A stretch of DNA of 64,000 nucleotides from Streptomyces sp. BK340 (GTDB taxonomy: Bacteria > Actinomycetota > Actinomycetes > Streptomycetales > Streptomycetaceae), in assembly GCF_007827595.1 (NCBI RefSeq), contig NZ_VISR01000003.1, forward strand, positions 124,001 to 188,000. The letters run 5' to 3'. Below the pieces are notes generated by a model. The model saw only the letters and a list, made by a program, of their open reading frames with translations. It was not told where the DNA came from and made no database searches. The translations under genes and the position numbers were made by a program. The stretch's first letter is position 1; every line of letters begins with the position of its first letter. This document shows positions 1 to 8,794 of the stretch, in pieces.

Positions 1-90
1 CAGATCGCGCAGGACCCACAGCAGGGGCATGTCGGCGGGGGCCTGAACGGTCACCTGTCTGCCGTTGAGAGTGAAGGAGTACGAACGCAT
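1..90 (-). CDS. [2Fe-2S]-binding small subunit of a molybdenum hydroxylase (N-terminal fragment)
   Basis: Only the first 30 codons lie in the window. They read MRSYSFTLNGRQVTVQAP followed by a segment ending LLWVLRDL. This is the usual start of the ferredoxin-like iron-sulfur subunit of IorA-type isoquinoline 1-oxidoreductases and xanthine dehydrogenase-family enzymes. The cysteine motifs lie beyond the window edge. The gene starts 26 bases after the stop of the large molybdopterin subunit on the same strand, so the two form an operon and one heterodimeric enzyme. The family is clear from the fragment and the neighbour, but the substrate cannot be told. Confidence 0.8.
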   Translation of the reverse strand, partial: MRSYSFTLNGRQVTVQAPADMPLLWVLRDL

Positions 91-116
91 GGGTGCCTCG
101 GAGGGTGTGTCGGCGG

Positions 117-2246
117 TCAGAAGGTGAGCGGGAAGCTGCGCGGTGCGGTGCCGGTCGCACGGGCGTAGGCGTTGGCGACCGCGCCGGACGCCGCGGGGAC
201 GCCGAGTTCACCGGCGCCGCCCGGCTCCCCGGCCGAGGGCAGGACATGGGCCTCGAAGACCAGCGGGGCATGGCGCTGGCGGGCGTAGCGGAAGTCGGCG
301 AAGCTGCCCTCCCGTACGGCGCCCCGGTCGATGTGCAGGCCCGCCTGCAGGACCACGGAGATGCCGTCGATCGCGGTGCCCATCAACTGGGCCTCCAGGC
401 CACGGGGGTTGACCGCGGTGCCCACGTCGGCCGCCATCACCACCTTGGTCACCCGGGGGTTCTTCGGGTCGGTCGCGTCGATCTCGGCGAGGCAGGCCAC
501 GCAGGAGCCGTACTCCTCGTGCACGGCGATGCCCTGGGCGCATCCCGCGGGCATGGTGCGGCCCCAGTGGCCGGCGTCCGCCGCCTTGTCGAGGACGGCC
601 TTGACCGCCTTGTTCCGCAAGGTGGTCCGACGGAAGGCCACCGGGTCCTTGCCGAGTTCGCGGGCGATCTCGTCCACGACGATCTCCTCGGCGGTCCGGA
701 CGGTCCCGGAGTCCACCGACCGCCAGGCGCCGAGCGGCACGGCCAGTTCGATGCCGCCCGAATCACCGGACACCCGGCCGAAGTTGTACAGCCCCGTCCG
801 GCTGGGCAGGGGGCCGGACGCGGCCCGCACACCCCCCTGCGCGGACAGGCCGGCGTCGTCGTACGACTCCGACACCGACGCCATCACCTGTTCGAAGGCC
901 ACCACCCTGCCGTCGGCCACACTGGCCCGGATCCGGTGCTGGCTGGCCGGGCGCATCCGGCCGTGCCTGATGTCGTCGCCGCGGCTCCACATCAGCTTCA
1001 CCGGGCGGCGGACCGCCCTGGAGACCAGCGCCGCCTCGATCGCCGCGTCGTAGTTCAGCCGGCGGCCGAACGAGCCACCGGCGCGCACCACATGGACCTT
1101 GACCTTCGACGGGCGCAGCCCGACCGCCTGGGCTATCGCGTCCCGCGCGTCCATGGGGGTCTGGGAGGAGAACCACAGCTCCGCGCGGTCGGCGCGGACG
1201 TCCGCCACCGCCGTGAGCACCTCCATCGGGGCGTGGCCGACGAAGGCGAACGCGAACTCGGCCTCCACGGGGGTCGATCCGTGCGGCGGGGTGCCGAGCC
1301 GGGGCACGGCGGCCTTGAGCCGGGAGCGTATCTGCGCGTCCGACAGGGCGTGCAGCGGGCCGGGCGCCCAGGTGAGGCGGAGGGCGTCCCGGGCGGCGAA
1401 GGCGTGGTGGAAGGTGTCCGCGACAACGGCGACACCGCCGGGCAGCCGTACGACCGCGTGAACGCCCGGCAGGGCGCGGGCGGCCCGGTCGTCGACCGAG
1501 AGGAGCTTGCCCCGGATCGTCGGCGGCCGGGCCACCACCGTGGGCTTCGCCCCGGCCACCGCCACGTCCCCGGCGTACTTCGCCCGGCCGGTGACGATGT
1601 CCCGCGCGTCGATCCTGGTCGTCGGCCGGCCGATCACCCGGTGCCGGGACGCGGGTTTGGGCTTGTCCGGGACGGCGGGGTAGTGGATACGGGCCGCGCT
1701 CACGGTCAGCGAGCCGAAGGTGGCCGTGCGCCCGTCCGGGGCGACGACCATGGTGTCGCGGGTGCGCAGGGTCCGGGCGGGCAGGTGCCAGCGCCGGGCG
1801 GCTGCGGTCACCAGCTTCGCCCGGGCGGTGGCGGCGAGCTGCCGGGCCGGGCCGTACAGCGAGCTCACCGAACTGGAGCCGCCGGTGTACTGGTTGCCCT
1901 TGGTGCGGGCGTCGGCGAGCGGGATGCGCACATCGGTGAGGCGGGCGTCCAGCTCCTCGGCGATCATCATGGCGACCGCGGTGGTGATGCCCTGTCCGAC
2001 CTCGGCGCGGGGCAGCCGTACGACGACGTGGTTGGTCTCCGTGACCTCCAGGACCAGCATCTCCTCGTCGGTACCTGTCACCAGGACGTGGGAGCCGGAG
2101 CCGGCCCGGCCGGACTCGGCGCCCTCCGCTCGCGAAGGGGTGCAGGCGAGCGGGGCGGCGACCGTGAGAGTGGCCGCGGCCACCGTGTACACCATGAATC
2201 CGCGGCGGGACGGGCCTGCGGAGGGCAGGGGCTCGGTGCGGTCCAA
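117..2246 (-). CDS. Molybdopterin-binding large subunit, IorB/xanthine dehydrogenase family, Tat-exported
   Basis: A 709-residue protein of the single-chain IorB type, the catalytic Mo-MCD subunit of aldehyde or N-heterocycle oxidoreductases. The N-terminus carries a twin-arginine signal (SRRGFMVYT) ending in APLAC, so it is probably exported by Tat and may be lipidated. Family landmarks are the RAGGSFGRR loop in the middle and GELGVPAA near the C-terminus, where Glu about 680 would be the active-site base. The [2Fe-2S] subunit follows and would be exported by hitch-hiking. Lipid anchoring would fix the complex on the outer face of the membrane. The substrate is unknown, and XdhC-like or MoCD maturation factors are not in view. 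Confidence 0.9.
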   Translation of the reverse strand: MDRTEPLPSAGPSRRGFMVYTVAAATLTVAAPLACTPSRAEGAESGRAGSGSHVLVTGTDEEMLVLEVTETNHVVVRLPRAEVGQGITTAVAMMIAEELDARLTDVRIPLADARTKGNQYTGGSSSVSSLYGPARQLAATARAKLVTAAARRWHLPARTLRTRDTMVVAPDGRTATFGSLTVSAARIHYPAVPDKPKPASRHRVIGRPTTRIDARDIVTGRAKYAGDVAVAGAKPTVVARPPTIRGKLLSVDDRAARALPGVHAVVRLPGGVAVVADTFHHAFAARDALRLTWAPGPLHALSDAQIRSRLKAAVPRLGTPPHGSTPVEAEFAFAFVGHAPMEVLTAVADVRADRAELWFSSQTPMDARDAIAQAVGLRPSKVKVHVVRAGGSFGRRLNYDAAIEAALVSRAVRRPVKLMWSRGDDIRHGRMRPASQHRIRASVADGRVVAFEQVMASVSESYDDAGLSAQGGVRAASGPLPSRTGLYNFGRVSGDSGGIELAVPLGAWRSVDSGTVRTAEEIVVDEIARELGKDPVAFRRTTLRNKAVKAVLDKAADAGHWGRTMPAGCAQGIAVHEEYGSCVACLAEIDATDPKNPRVTKVVMAADVGTAVNPRGLEAQLMGTAIDGISVVLQAGLHIDRGAVREGSFADFRYARQRHAPLVFEAHVLPSAGEPGGAGELGVPAASGAVANAYARATGTAPRSFPLTF

Positions 2247-2422
2247 ACGAGGGCTCCTGTCGGCACGTGGGGCGGTCGGGACGCGGCACGCGGGGGCGGC
2301 ACCTGTCCTCGGGTCGGCTCACTCGAGAGGTAGGAGGGCCCTGGCCGCGCGCCGGTTGCCTGACGGATCCCGATCCGGTCCGCCGTCTCCGGACAGGCCG
2401 CCCGGCGACCGGACGCGGGCAG

Positions 2423-2443
2423 GTTCACGTCGGTGCTGTGAAC
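2423..2443. promoter_or_regulatory. Inverted repeat in the divergent promoter region (GTTCAC-N9-GTGAAC)
   Basis: The 298-bp gap between the molybdenum hydroxylase operon and the amidase contains GTTCAC, nine bases, then GTGAAC. A TTGACT hexamer begins one base after the right arm (2444-2449) and could be a -35 box for the amidase. No convincing -10 box was found. The left half also resembles one unit of a PHO box, but the required direct repeat is absent. It is a candidate operator for one or both divergent genes; nothing else stands out in the gap. Confidence 0.35.
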
Positions 2444-2544
2444 TTGACTCGATGTCACCTGTGCGAAACCTGTACGGCACCGGCCACTCTGCGGTTACCG
2501 TTCAGTAGACATCGTGTCAGGAGGCTCCCGGAGGTGCTCCCGCA

Positions 2545-3966
2545 ATGACGCCCGACCGTGCCGCAGGCCTTGCGGAGTCCGCCCGTGCGCTCGCCGCGGG
2601 GGAGGTGAGCTCCCGCACGCTGGTGGAGCGGGCCCTGGCCCGGATCGAGGCCACCCAGCCGACCCTGAACGCCTTCCGGATCGTGCGCACCGAGGCCGCG
2701 CTCGCCGAAGCGGACGCGGCCGACCGGGAGTTGGCCGCCGGAGTGCGGCGACCGCTGCTCGGGGTCCCGGTCGCGGTGAAGGACGACACGGACGTGGCAG
2801 GCGAGCCGACCGCGTTCGGCTGCCCCGGCGACTTCCCGCCGGTCGCGCGGGACGGGGAGGCGGTACGCCGGCTGCGGGCCGCCGGTGCGGTGATCGTCGG
2901 CAAGACGAACACCTGCGAGCTGGGACAGTGGCCGTTCACGGAGGGCCCGGCGTTCGGGGAGACCCGCAATCCCTGGCACACCGGTCACACCCCGGGCGGC
3001 TCGTCGGGCGGTTCCGCGGCCGCGGTCGCCGCCGGGCTGGTCCCGGCCGCGCTCGGCTCGGACGGTGCCGGTTCGGTGCGGATCCCGGCCTCCTGGACCC
3101 ATCTGATCGGTATCAAGCCGCAGCGCGGGCGCATCTCGACCTGGCCGCGCGGCGAGGCCTTCCACGGCATCACCGTCAACGGCACCCTGGCCCGTACGGT
3201 CGCCGACGCGGCCCTGCTGCTGGACGCGGCGAGCGGCAACCACGAGCGGGACCCGCACCGGCCGCCCGCGCTCACGGTGTCGGACGCGGTCGGCCGCGAC
3301 CCGGGCCGTCTGCGCATCGCCCTGTCGCTGAAGCCGCCGTTCACGGCGGTGCCCGCGCGGCTGCGCCCGGAGGTCCGGGCCCGGATCCTCGAACTCGCCG
3401 AGAAACTGAGCGCGTCGGGACACACGGTCGAGGAGGCCGACCCGCCCTACGGCCAGATCGGGCTGACCTTCGTGCCCCGCGCCACCGCCGGCATCGCCGA
3501 CCATGTCCGCGAGACCCCCGACCCCGCCCTGCTCGACCCGCGCACCCGGGACGCGGCCCGGCTGGGCCGGCTGCTCGGCGGGGTTCCGCTGCGGGCGGCC
3601 CGCCGCGCCGAAGGGGTCCTGCACCGGCGGATCGGCGCGTTCTTCGGGTCGTACGACGTCGTCCTGTCCCCGACGACGGCCGCTCCCCCGCCCGCGATCG
3701 GCGCCCTGTACCGGCTCGGCGGGCTCGCCACGGACCGCGCGATGATCGCCGCCTGCCCCTATGCCTGGCCCTGGAACGTCCTCGGCTGGCCCGGTGTGAA
3801 CGTGCCCGCCGGCTTCGTCGGCGCACTGCCCGTGGGCGCCCAGCTGCTCGGCCCGGCCAACAGCGAACTCCTGCTGGTCTCCCTGGCCGCCCAGCTGGAG
3901 GCGGAGCTGCGCTGGCACGAACGCTGGCCGCCGCAGAAGAAGGACGCCGCCGGCACGGCGGCGTGA
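2545..3966 (+). CDS. Amidase signature family hydrolase
   Basis: A 473-residue cytoplasmic amidase (no signal peptide) of the amidase-signature superfamily, which hydrolyses amide bonds with a Ser-cisSer-Lys triad. The triad is visible: Lys79 in PVAVKDD, the serines in the Gly-rich GGSSGGS around residues 151-157, and nucleophile Ser177 in GSDGAGSVRIPA. Length fits the family. The ATG start has a GGAGG about 10 bases upstream. It is not beside gatB or gatC, and the C-terminal part differs from GatA, so tRNA amidation is unlikely. Substrate is unknown. It is divergent from the molybdenum hydroxylase and precedes the NfeD/flotillin pair by about 25 bases, without clear functional linkage. Confidence 0.9.
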   Translation: MTPDRAAGLAESARALAAGEVSSRTLVERALARIEATQPTLNAFRIVRTEAALAEADAADRELAAGVRRPLLGVPVAVKDDTDVAGEPTAFGCPGDFPPVARDGEAVRRLRAAGAVIVGKTNTCELGQWPFTEGPAFGETRNPWHTGHTPGGSSGGSAAAVAAGLVPAALGSDGAGSVRIPASWTHLIGIKPQRGRISTWPRGEAFHGITVNGTLARTVADAALLLDAASGNHERDPHRPPALTVSDAVGRDPGRLRIALSLKPPFTAVPARLRPEVRARILELAEKLSASGHTVEEADPPYGQIGLTFVPRATAGIADHVRETPDPALLDPRTRDAARLGRLLGGVPLRAARRAEGVLHRRIGAFFGSYDVVLSPTTAAPPPAIGALYRLGGLATDRAMIAACPYAWPWNVLGWPGVNVPAGFVGALPVGAQLLGPANSELLLVSLAAQLEAELRWHERWPPQKKDAAGTAA

Positions 3967-3992
3967 CCGCGCTCCGCCCGTACCCTGTGAGC

Positions 3993-4211
3993 ATGGACGA
4001 TGCGTCGATGGTCGGGCTCGTGGGACGGGTGACGGGGACGATCGGGCCGGGGCTGGTCGGCGAGGTGATCGTCCGGGTGCGCGGCGGCGCGGAGCACTTC
4101 CTCGCCTACGCGGCCGACGGCACCGGCCGGATCGAGCGCGGCACGGTGGTGATGGTGGTGGAGCACCTGCCGCCGAGGACGGTCTACGTCACTGCCGCGT
4201 ACGACAGTTGA
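3993..4211 (+). CDS. Short NfeD-like OB-fold protein
   Basis: A 72-residue protein starting MDDASMVGLVGRVTG. An in-frame GTG two codons upstream (3987) could be the start; no clear ribosome-binding site distinguishes them. The sequence is a run of beta strands with the pattern GLVGRVTGTIGPGLVGEVIVRV and then RIERGTVVMVVEHL. This matches the C-terminal OB-fold of NfeD, which in short family members exists alone without the membrane part. It lies about 140 bases upstream of an SPFH/flotillin gene on the same strand. NfeD and flotillin genes are classically paired, and the OB domain is thought to assist assembly of the flotillin scaffold at the membrane. Confidence 0.75.
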   Translation: MDDASMVGLVGRVTGTIGPGLVGEVIVRVRGGAEHFLAYAADGTGRIERGTVVMVVEHLPPRTVYVTAAYDS

Positions 4212-4344
4212 GCGGGCTCAGCCCCAGGTGAGGGGCGCGTGCGTCAAGATTGCAACAAGGATTCGTCAGCGTCTTCTCGGCGTGTCCACGCAGGCGCACA
4301 CTCCCTTCGTTCGGTGCCGAAAGGGCACCATGCAAAGGGGGCGA

Positions 4345-5835
4345 ATGCCGATGGTTGTCGGCGTCGTTGCGGGGGCGGTCGTCGTTGCCGTCCTCGTTCT
4401 GATCGGTCTGTTCAAGATGATGTGGCGGGTCGCCGAACCGAACGAGGCGCTCATCATCTCCGGGTCCACGCACCGCACCGAGGGGCTCGAGGAGGGCATG
4501 GGCTTCCGCATCGTCACCGGGCGCGGCACGCTGGTGCTGCCCGGGGTGCAGGCGGTGCGCAAGCTCTCCCTGGACCTGAACGAGACCGAGCTGCACGTGG
4601 ACTGCGTGACGCACCAGGGCATTCCGCTGAAGGTCCGGGGCGTGGTCATCTTCAAGGTGGGCGACGACTTCGTGTCGATCGCCAACGCGGCCCGCCGTTT
4701 CCTTGACCAGCAGCGGATGATGTCGGAGCGGGTGCACAACGTCTTCGCCGGTCATCTCCGTTCCATCGTGGGCGGGTTGACGGTCGAGGACATGATCCGC
4801 GACCGGGAGAAGCTGACCGGGCAGACCCGGGCGGCCTGCGGTACGGAGATGGAGAAGCTCGGTCTGATCGTCGACTCGCTGCAGATCCACGAGATCGAGG
4901 ACCCGACGGGGTACATCCAGAACCTGGCTTCCCCGCACGCCGCAGCCGTCCAGCGGGACGCGCGCATCGCGCAGGCGGAGGCGAACCGTCTCGCCACCGA
5001 GGCCGAGCAGCAGTCGTTCGCCCGGATGGCCGAGGCCACCCGGGACAGCGAGATCCTCCAGGCCGGCTACCAGGCCGAGCGCGACAAGGCGGCGGCACGC
5101 GCCCGCCAGGCCGGTCCGCTCGCCGATGCGGGTGCCCGGCAGGAGGTCGTGGTCCAGGAGACACGGGTCGCCGAGCTGGAGGCGCACCGGCGGGAGCAGC
5201 AGCTCCAGGCGGACGTCCGCAAGCCGGCCGACGCCAAGGCCTACGAGAAGCGCACGCTGGCCGAGGCCGAGCGGGACGCGCGGATCTCGGCGGCGCAGGC
5301 CCAGGCGAAGGAGACGGAACTGGCGGCCGCGGCCGAGGCGACCCGGGTCAAGACGGCCGCGGGCGCCGAGGCGGAGGCCACCCAGACCCGGGGTGCGGCC
5401 ACGGCCGCGGCGACCCGGGCCACCGGTGAGGCGGAGGCCGCGGCCGCGCAGGCCAGGGGTCTGGCCGACGCGGAGGCGACCCGGGCCAAGGGTCTCGCGG
5501 AGGCGGAGACCATCAAGGCCCGGGCCGCCGCCCTCGCCGAGAACCAGGAGGCGGTCGTCGCCCAGCAGCTCGCCGAGAACTGGCCGGAGATCGTCCGGGC
5601 CGGCGCGTCCGCTTTCGGCAACGTGGACAACATGGTGCTGCTCAACGGCGCCGACGGCATGGCCGAGATGTTCGCCAAGGCGCTCACGATGGGCGGCACG
5701 GGTCTCGGGCTCGCCCGTCAGCTCCTCTCCTCCATGAACCAGAACGGGCAGGCGCAGAACGGCACCGTGCCGTCCCTCAACGGACACACGGCACCGCCGG
5801 TGCAGAAGGTGCCGGTGGAGCAGGACGAGGACTGA
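4345..5835 (+). CDS. SPFH/Band-7 domain, flotillin-like membrane scaffold
   Basis: About 495 residues. A longer reading frame begins at 4228, but ATG codons at 4345 and 4351 sit just after AAAGGGGG and directly precede the membrane segment, so the short form is preferred. Layout: one N-terminal transmembrane segment (VVGVVAGAVVVAVLVLIGLF); an SPFH/PHB domain in about residues 30-210 (VAEPNEALIISG start); then a long Ala/Glu-rich coiled coil with repeated AEAxATRAxG units in about residues 290-410; and a C-terminal tail. This is the flotillin/FloT architecture, a scaffold of membrane microdomains. It follows the NfeD-like gene, supporting a functional pair. Confidence 0.9.
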   Translation: MPMVVGVVAGAVVVAVLVLIGLFKMMWRVAEPNEALIISGSTHRTEGLEEGMGFRIVTGRGTLVLPGVQAVRKLSLDLNETELHVDCVTHQGIPLKVRGVVIFKVGDDFVSIANAARRFLDQQRMMSERVHNVFAGHLRSIVGGLTVEDMIRDREKLTGQTRAACGTEMEKLGLIVDSLQIHEIEDPTGYIQNLASPHAAAVQRDARIAQAEANRLATEAEQQSFARMAEATRDSEILQAGYQAERDKAAARARQAGPLADAGARQEVVVQETRVAELEAHRREQQLQADVRKPADAKAYEKRTLAEAERDARISAAQAQAKETELAAAAEATRVKTAAGAEAEATQTRGAATAAATRATGEAEAAAAQARGLADAEATRAKGLAEAETIKARAAALAENQEAVVAQQLAENWPEIVRAGASAFGNVDNMVLLNGADGMAEMFAKALTMGGTGLGLARQLLSSMNQNGQAQNGTVPSLNGHTAPPVQKVPVEQDED

Positions 5836-6050
5836 ACACCGACCCGTCCGTCCGTTCCGGGGTCCTCGGCTTTCCGGGGGCCCCGGCGGGCCGTCCCGGG
5901 GCACCGCGAGAGCGGCGGACGACGCCTGGGGCAACCCCGACCGAACCCTTACCGCCCCCTTTCCGGTTGCGGCATCGCCACCACGTACGGTTTGCGTGAC
6001 GGGTGCCGCAAGCCCCGGCTCGAGGAACTTCGACCAGGTGGGGGGCGTGG

Positions 6051-6935
6051 ATGGCTGCCAGTCGACGTGCTGTGCTGACCGGCTTGGCGGGCGGCGTGCT
6101 CGCCGGCTGCGCAGGCCCGAAGAGCTCGACGGACATCCGTGTGCCGGCGTCGCCCACACCCTCGGCGACCGCCCCCGGAGCCCCCGCCACCGCCGCCCCC
6201 TCGGCCACGGCACCCGCCACCGCGCCCGAGGTCACCCGCGCCGAGATCGTCGCCCGCTACGGGCACTCCGCGCCGCACACCTGGGGGTTCGACGCGCCCG
6301 GGGTGACGCACGCACTGCCGGCCACGAAACGCGCGATCGCGCTGACCTTCGACGCCTGCGGCGGCCCGGGCGGCAGTGGCTACGACCGGGCGCTGATCGA
6401 CTTCCTCCGCAGGCGGGAGATACCGGCGACCCTCTTCATCAACTCACGCTGGATCGACGTCAACCCGGCCGTCTTCCGCAGGCTGGCAGCCGAGCCGCTG
6501 TTCGAGATCGCCAACCACGGCACCCGGCACCGCCCGCTGTCCGTCACCGGACGCTCCGCCTACGGCATCCCCGGCACCCGCGGCGCCGGCGAGGTGTACG
6601 ACGAGATCGCCGGCAACCGCGCCAGACTCACCCACCTGCTGGGCACCCCGCCGCGCTTCTTCCGCTCCGGCACGGCGTACTGCGACGACGTCGCGGCGCG
6701 GATCGTCGGCGACCTCGGCGAACGCTTCGTCAGCTTCTCCGTGAACGGGGACGGCGGCGCGACCTTCACGCCCGAACAGGTCCGTGCGACCGTCTCCTCC
6801 GCCCAGGCCGGTTCGATCGTCATCTGCCACATGAACCACCCCGAGGGCGGCACCGCCCGGGGCATCACCGCGGCCGTCCCCCGTCTCCTCTCGGCGGGCC
6901 ACGACTTCGTCCGCCTCTCGGACGGACTGCACTGA
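6051..6935 (+). CDS. Lipoprotein polysaccharide deacetylase (divergent NodB domain)
   Basis: A 294-residue exported protein. The start at 6051 follows a GGTGGGGGG run; upstream in-frame codons look non-coding. The N-terminus (SRRAVLTG then VLAGC) is a lipoprotein signal, possibly Tat-type, with lipid Cys20. A Pro/Ala/Thr linker leads to a NodB-like domain from about residue 90. Motif 1 reads TFDACGG rather than TFDDG, so the usual second Asp metal ligand is Ala. The HxxxH metal motif is present as NHGTRH. The RxPYG motif is replaced by RSGTAYCDD. It probably acts on cell-wall or capsule polysaccharide outside the membrane, or has altered chemistry. Confidence 0.85.
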   Translation: MAASRRAVLTGLAGGVLAGCAGPKSSTDIRVPASPTPSATAPGAPATAAPSATAPATAPEVTRAEIVARYGHSAPHTWGFDAPGVTHALPATKRAIALTFDACGGPGGSGYDRALIDFLRRREIPATLFINSRWIDVNPAVFRRLAAEPLFEIANHGTRHRPLSVTGRSAYGIPGTRGAGEVYDEIAGNRARLTHLLGTPPRFFRSGTAYCDDVAARIVGDLGERFVSFSVNGDGGATFTPEQVRATVSSAQAGSIVICHMNHPEGGTARGITAAVPRLLSAGHDFVRLSDGLH

Positions 6936-6999
6936 CCGGCCGCCCCACCGGGATGACATGCTTCTGACGTGAAGGACCGTCGGACAAAGGGGAGTTCAG

Positions 7000-7488
7000 G
7001 TGCCGGAGCCGGCTCGGACGCAGGCCCTCGTCGTTCTCGACCCGGTGGAACTGCCAGCCGTACATGAGCTGGCGGCCGCCCACGGCGTCGAGCTGCAGCA
7101 GGTGCCACGGCGCGGCATCGAACCCGTCACCACCGTCACCCTGGTCCTGATGGGCGCGGCGACCGCCGTCGGCGCCCTGCAGCACGCCCTGGAACAGCGC
7201 AGGGGCGGCCAGGTGATCGACCTCAGACCGGGCGCGCCGCGGGCGATCTACCGCACCCCGGACGTGGTCTACGGAACGGTGGTGCTCCTCGCGGCCGACG
7301 GCACGGTGACCGTGGAGGTCAAGGAGCCGGACGGCATGTTCGGCAAGGTGATCTCCGCGCTGCCGAACCTCCTCTCCGCCGGCGGGAATGGCACCGAGCA
7401 GGTCACGGCAACCGTCACGGCGAGGTTCGGCGCCGATGTGGAGGTCCGGCCCGCGGCCGGGCGGGCGACGCAGGGCGGTGACGCATGA
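7000..7488 (+). CDS. Small unknown protein coupled to a metallopeptidase (EACC-like?)
   Basis: A 162-residue protein with a GTG start and GGGGAG ribosome-binding site. I do not recognise it firmly. It has an N-terminal strand-helix unit (ALVVLDPVELPAVHELAAA) and a mid segment rich in small and aliphatic residues (VTLVLMGAATAVGALQ). A charged patch and alternating beta strands (TVVLLAADGTVTVEV) follow. No signal peptide or clear membrane span. Its stop overlaps the start of the metallopeptidase gene by 4 bases, so the two are co-translated. The layout recalls the EACC1 protein at 55383-55772, also encoded directly before a peptidase. That resemblance is an inference from pattern and gene context. 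Confidence 0.7.
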   Translation: MPEPARTQALVVLDPVELPAVHELAAAHGVELQQVPRRGIEPVTTVTLVLMGAATAVGALQHALEQRRGGQVIDLRPGAPRAIYRTPDVVYGTVVLLAADGTVTVEVKEPDGMFGKVISALPNLLSAGGNGTEQVTATVTARFGADVEVRPAAGRATQGGDA

Positions 7489-8714
7489 GCGGGGAAACGG
7501 GCCGGGAGCGGCAGCAGGAGGCACAGGACTTCCTCGACCTGCTCAGAGCACAGACGCAGGCCGGGCAGGGCGGGTCCGACCCGTCGCCGGTGACCGGGGC
7601 CGCCGTGCGGGGTCTGACCGAACGGCTCCTGCGCGACAGCTTCAACGCCGAGCAGGGCAAGGACCCTCGGGTACGGGCGCAGGTGGAGCAGGAGGCGGCC
7701 CGCAATCTGCGCAGCCAGGACGACGTCTTCGCCGAGATGTTCGCGGGGATGCAGGACCACATCGAGCGGACGGCCAAGGCCCGGGTCCAGGGCGGCGGCC
7801 TGGACTTCGCGGCACTGCGCCCGCTCATCGGCCATCTGCGCACCGGGCAGCTCAACGCGGTGAGCATGCGGGTGCCGGGCCGCCACGGTGCCCATCTGGT
7901 GCTCGTCGAGGACCAGATGCCGCTCTTCTCCTCCAAACTCAGCAAGGCGGTCGCCTGGGCCTTCCCCTACGGACCGGCCGCCGCCGAGGGCCTGATCGAC
8001 GTCCAGTGGAACCTGGCCGCCGCGGTCGAGCGGATCGAGACCGTGCCCGAGGTCGCCGAGCGCTTCACGGACATCGTCGTGGCCTACGCCGTCTCGGGCC
8101 GGGTGGGTGACGCGGGCCACCACCTGCTGCCGCCGGGCCCGTTCAACCTCGCCGGGATGCTGCGTGACGCCCTCGAGTACTTCGTCATGGGCCACGAGTA
8201 CGCCCACATCCTCAGCGGCCACCTGAACTCCGCGGTCCGGCGCAGGGGTGTGCTGCCGGTCGAGGAGGCCGAGGTACTGGCGTATTCGTGGGGGCAGGAG
8301 TTCGACGCCGACCTGATCGGCATGGTCCTGTCCCTCAACGCCGGGATCGAGTACGACAACCGCGACCTGTGGGTGGGGTTCCTGGGCGTCAGTCTGTTCT
8401 TCGACGCCCTGGACGTGATGGACCGCGCCGTCGCCCTGCTGCAGACGGGCGACGAGCACGCCCGCCAACTGGGCTCCCACCCGCCGTCCGACGTGCGCAA
8501 GCAGCGCCTGAGCGCGGTCCTGCCGCAGATGGCCGATGCCGGCAGGGTACGGATGACGCTCGAACTGGCGGACATCCAGGGGCAGATCATCCGTGAGCTG
8601 TGGGCGCGCGCCCGCCCGGCCCTGCTGAGTATGCACCGGCGCGGCGTGCTGACGGCCCGGACCTGGCGGACCATCCCGAAGGAGACCGGGGACCCGGGGC
8701 CCGCGCCGGCCTGA
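7485..8714 (+). CDS. HExxH zinc metallopeptidase (M48- or ImmA/IrrE-like)
   Basis: A 409-residue protein with the zinc site HEYAH at residues 237-241 (MGHEYAHILSGH) and a downstream E-F-D-A-D at 272-276. This gives the HExxH...ExxxD gluzincin pattern seen in M48 and related families. No transmembrane segments are evident, unlike HtpX or Ste24, so it is probably a soluble cytoplasmic enzyme. The first 230 residues are helical with no recognised domain. It is translationally coupled (ATGA) to the small gene before it, suggesting a sensor or adaptor plus effector peptidase pair. A PemK-type toxin gene follows 80 bases later. Substrate unknown. Confidence 0.8.
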   Translation: MSGETGRERQQEAQDFLDLLRAQTQAGQGGSDPSPVTGAAVRGLTERLLRDSFNAEQGKDPRVRAQVEQEAARNLRSQDDVFAEMFAGMQDHIERTAKARVQGGGLDFAALRPLIGHLRTGQLNAVSMRVPGRHGAHLVLVEDQMPLFSSKLSKAVAWAFPYGPAAAEGLIDVQWNLAAAVERIETVPEVAERFTDIVVAYAVSGRVGDAGHHLLPPGPFNLAGMLRDALEYFVMGHEYAHILSGHLNSAVRRRGVLPVEEAEVLAYSWGQEFDADLIGMVLSLNAGIEYDNRDLWVGFLGVSLFFDALDVMDRAVALLQTGDEHARQLGSHPPSDVRKQRLSAVLPQMADAGRVRMTLELADIQGQIIRELWARARPALLSMHRRGVLTARTWRTIPKETGDPGPAPA

Positions 8715-8794
8715 GGGCTCCGGCCCGTGGCGGTCACGGGCCGCAACCGGAGGGCGGTTGCCCAACTGCTGGGCGTACGCCCTAAGGTGCCCCC

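Noticed and set aside
93..2333. Plus-strand open frame of 746 codons
   Set aside because: Antisense to the molybdenum hydroxylase gene, which has clear family motifs.
2423..2443. PHO-box reading of GTTCAC upstream of the amidase
   Set aside because: Only one 11-bp unit fits and the required direct repeat is missing; an inverted repeat describes it better.
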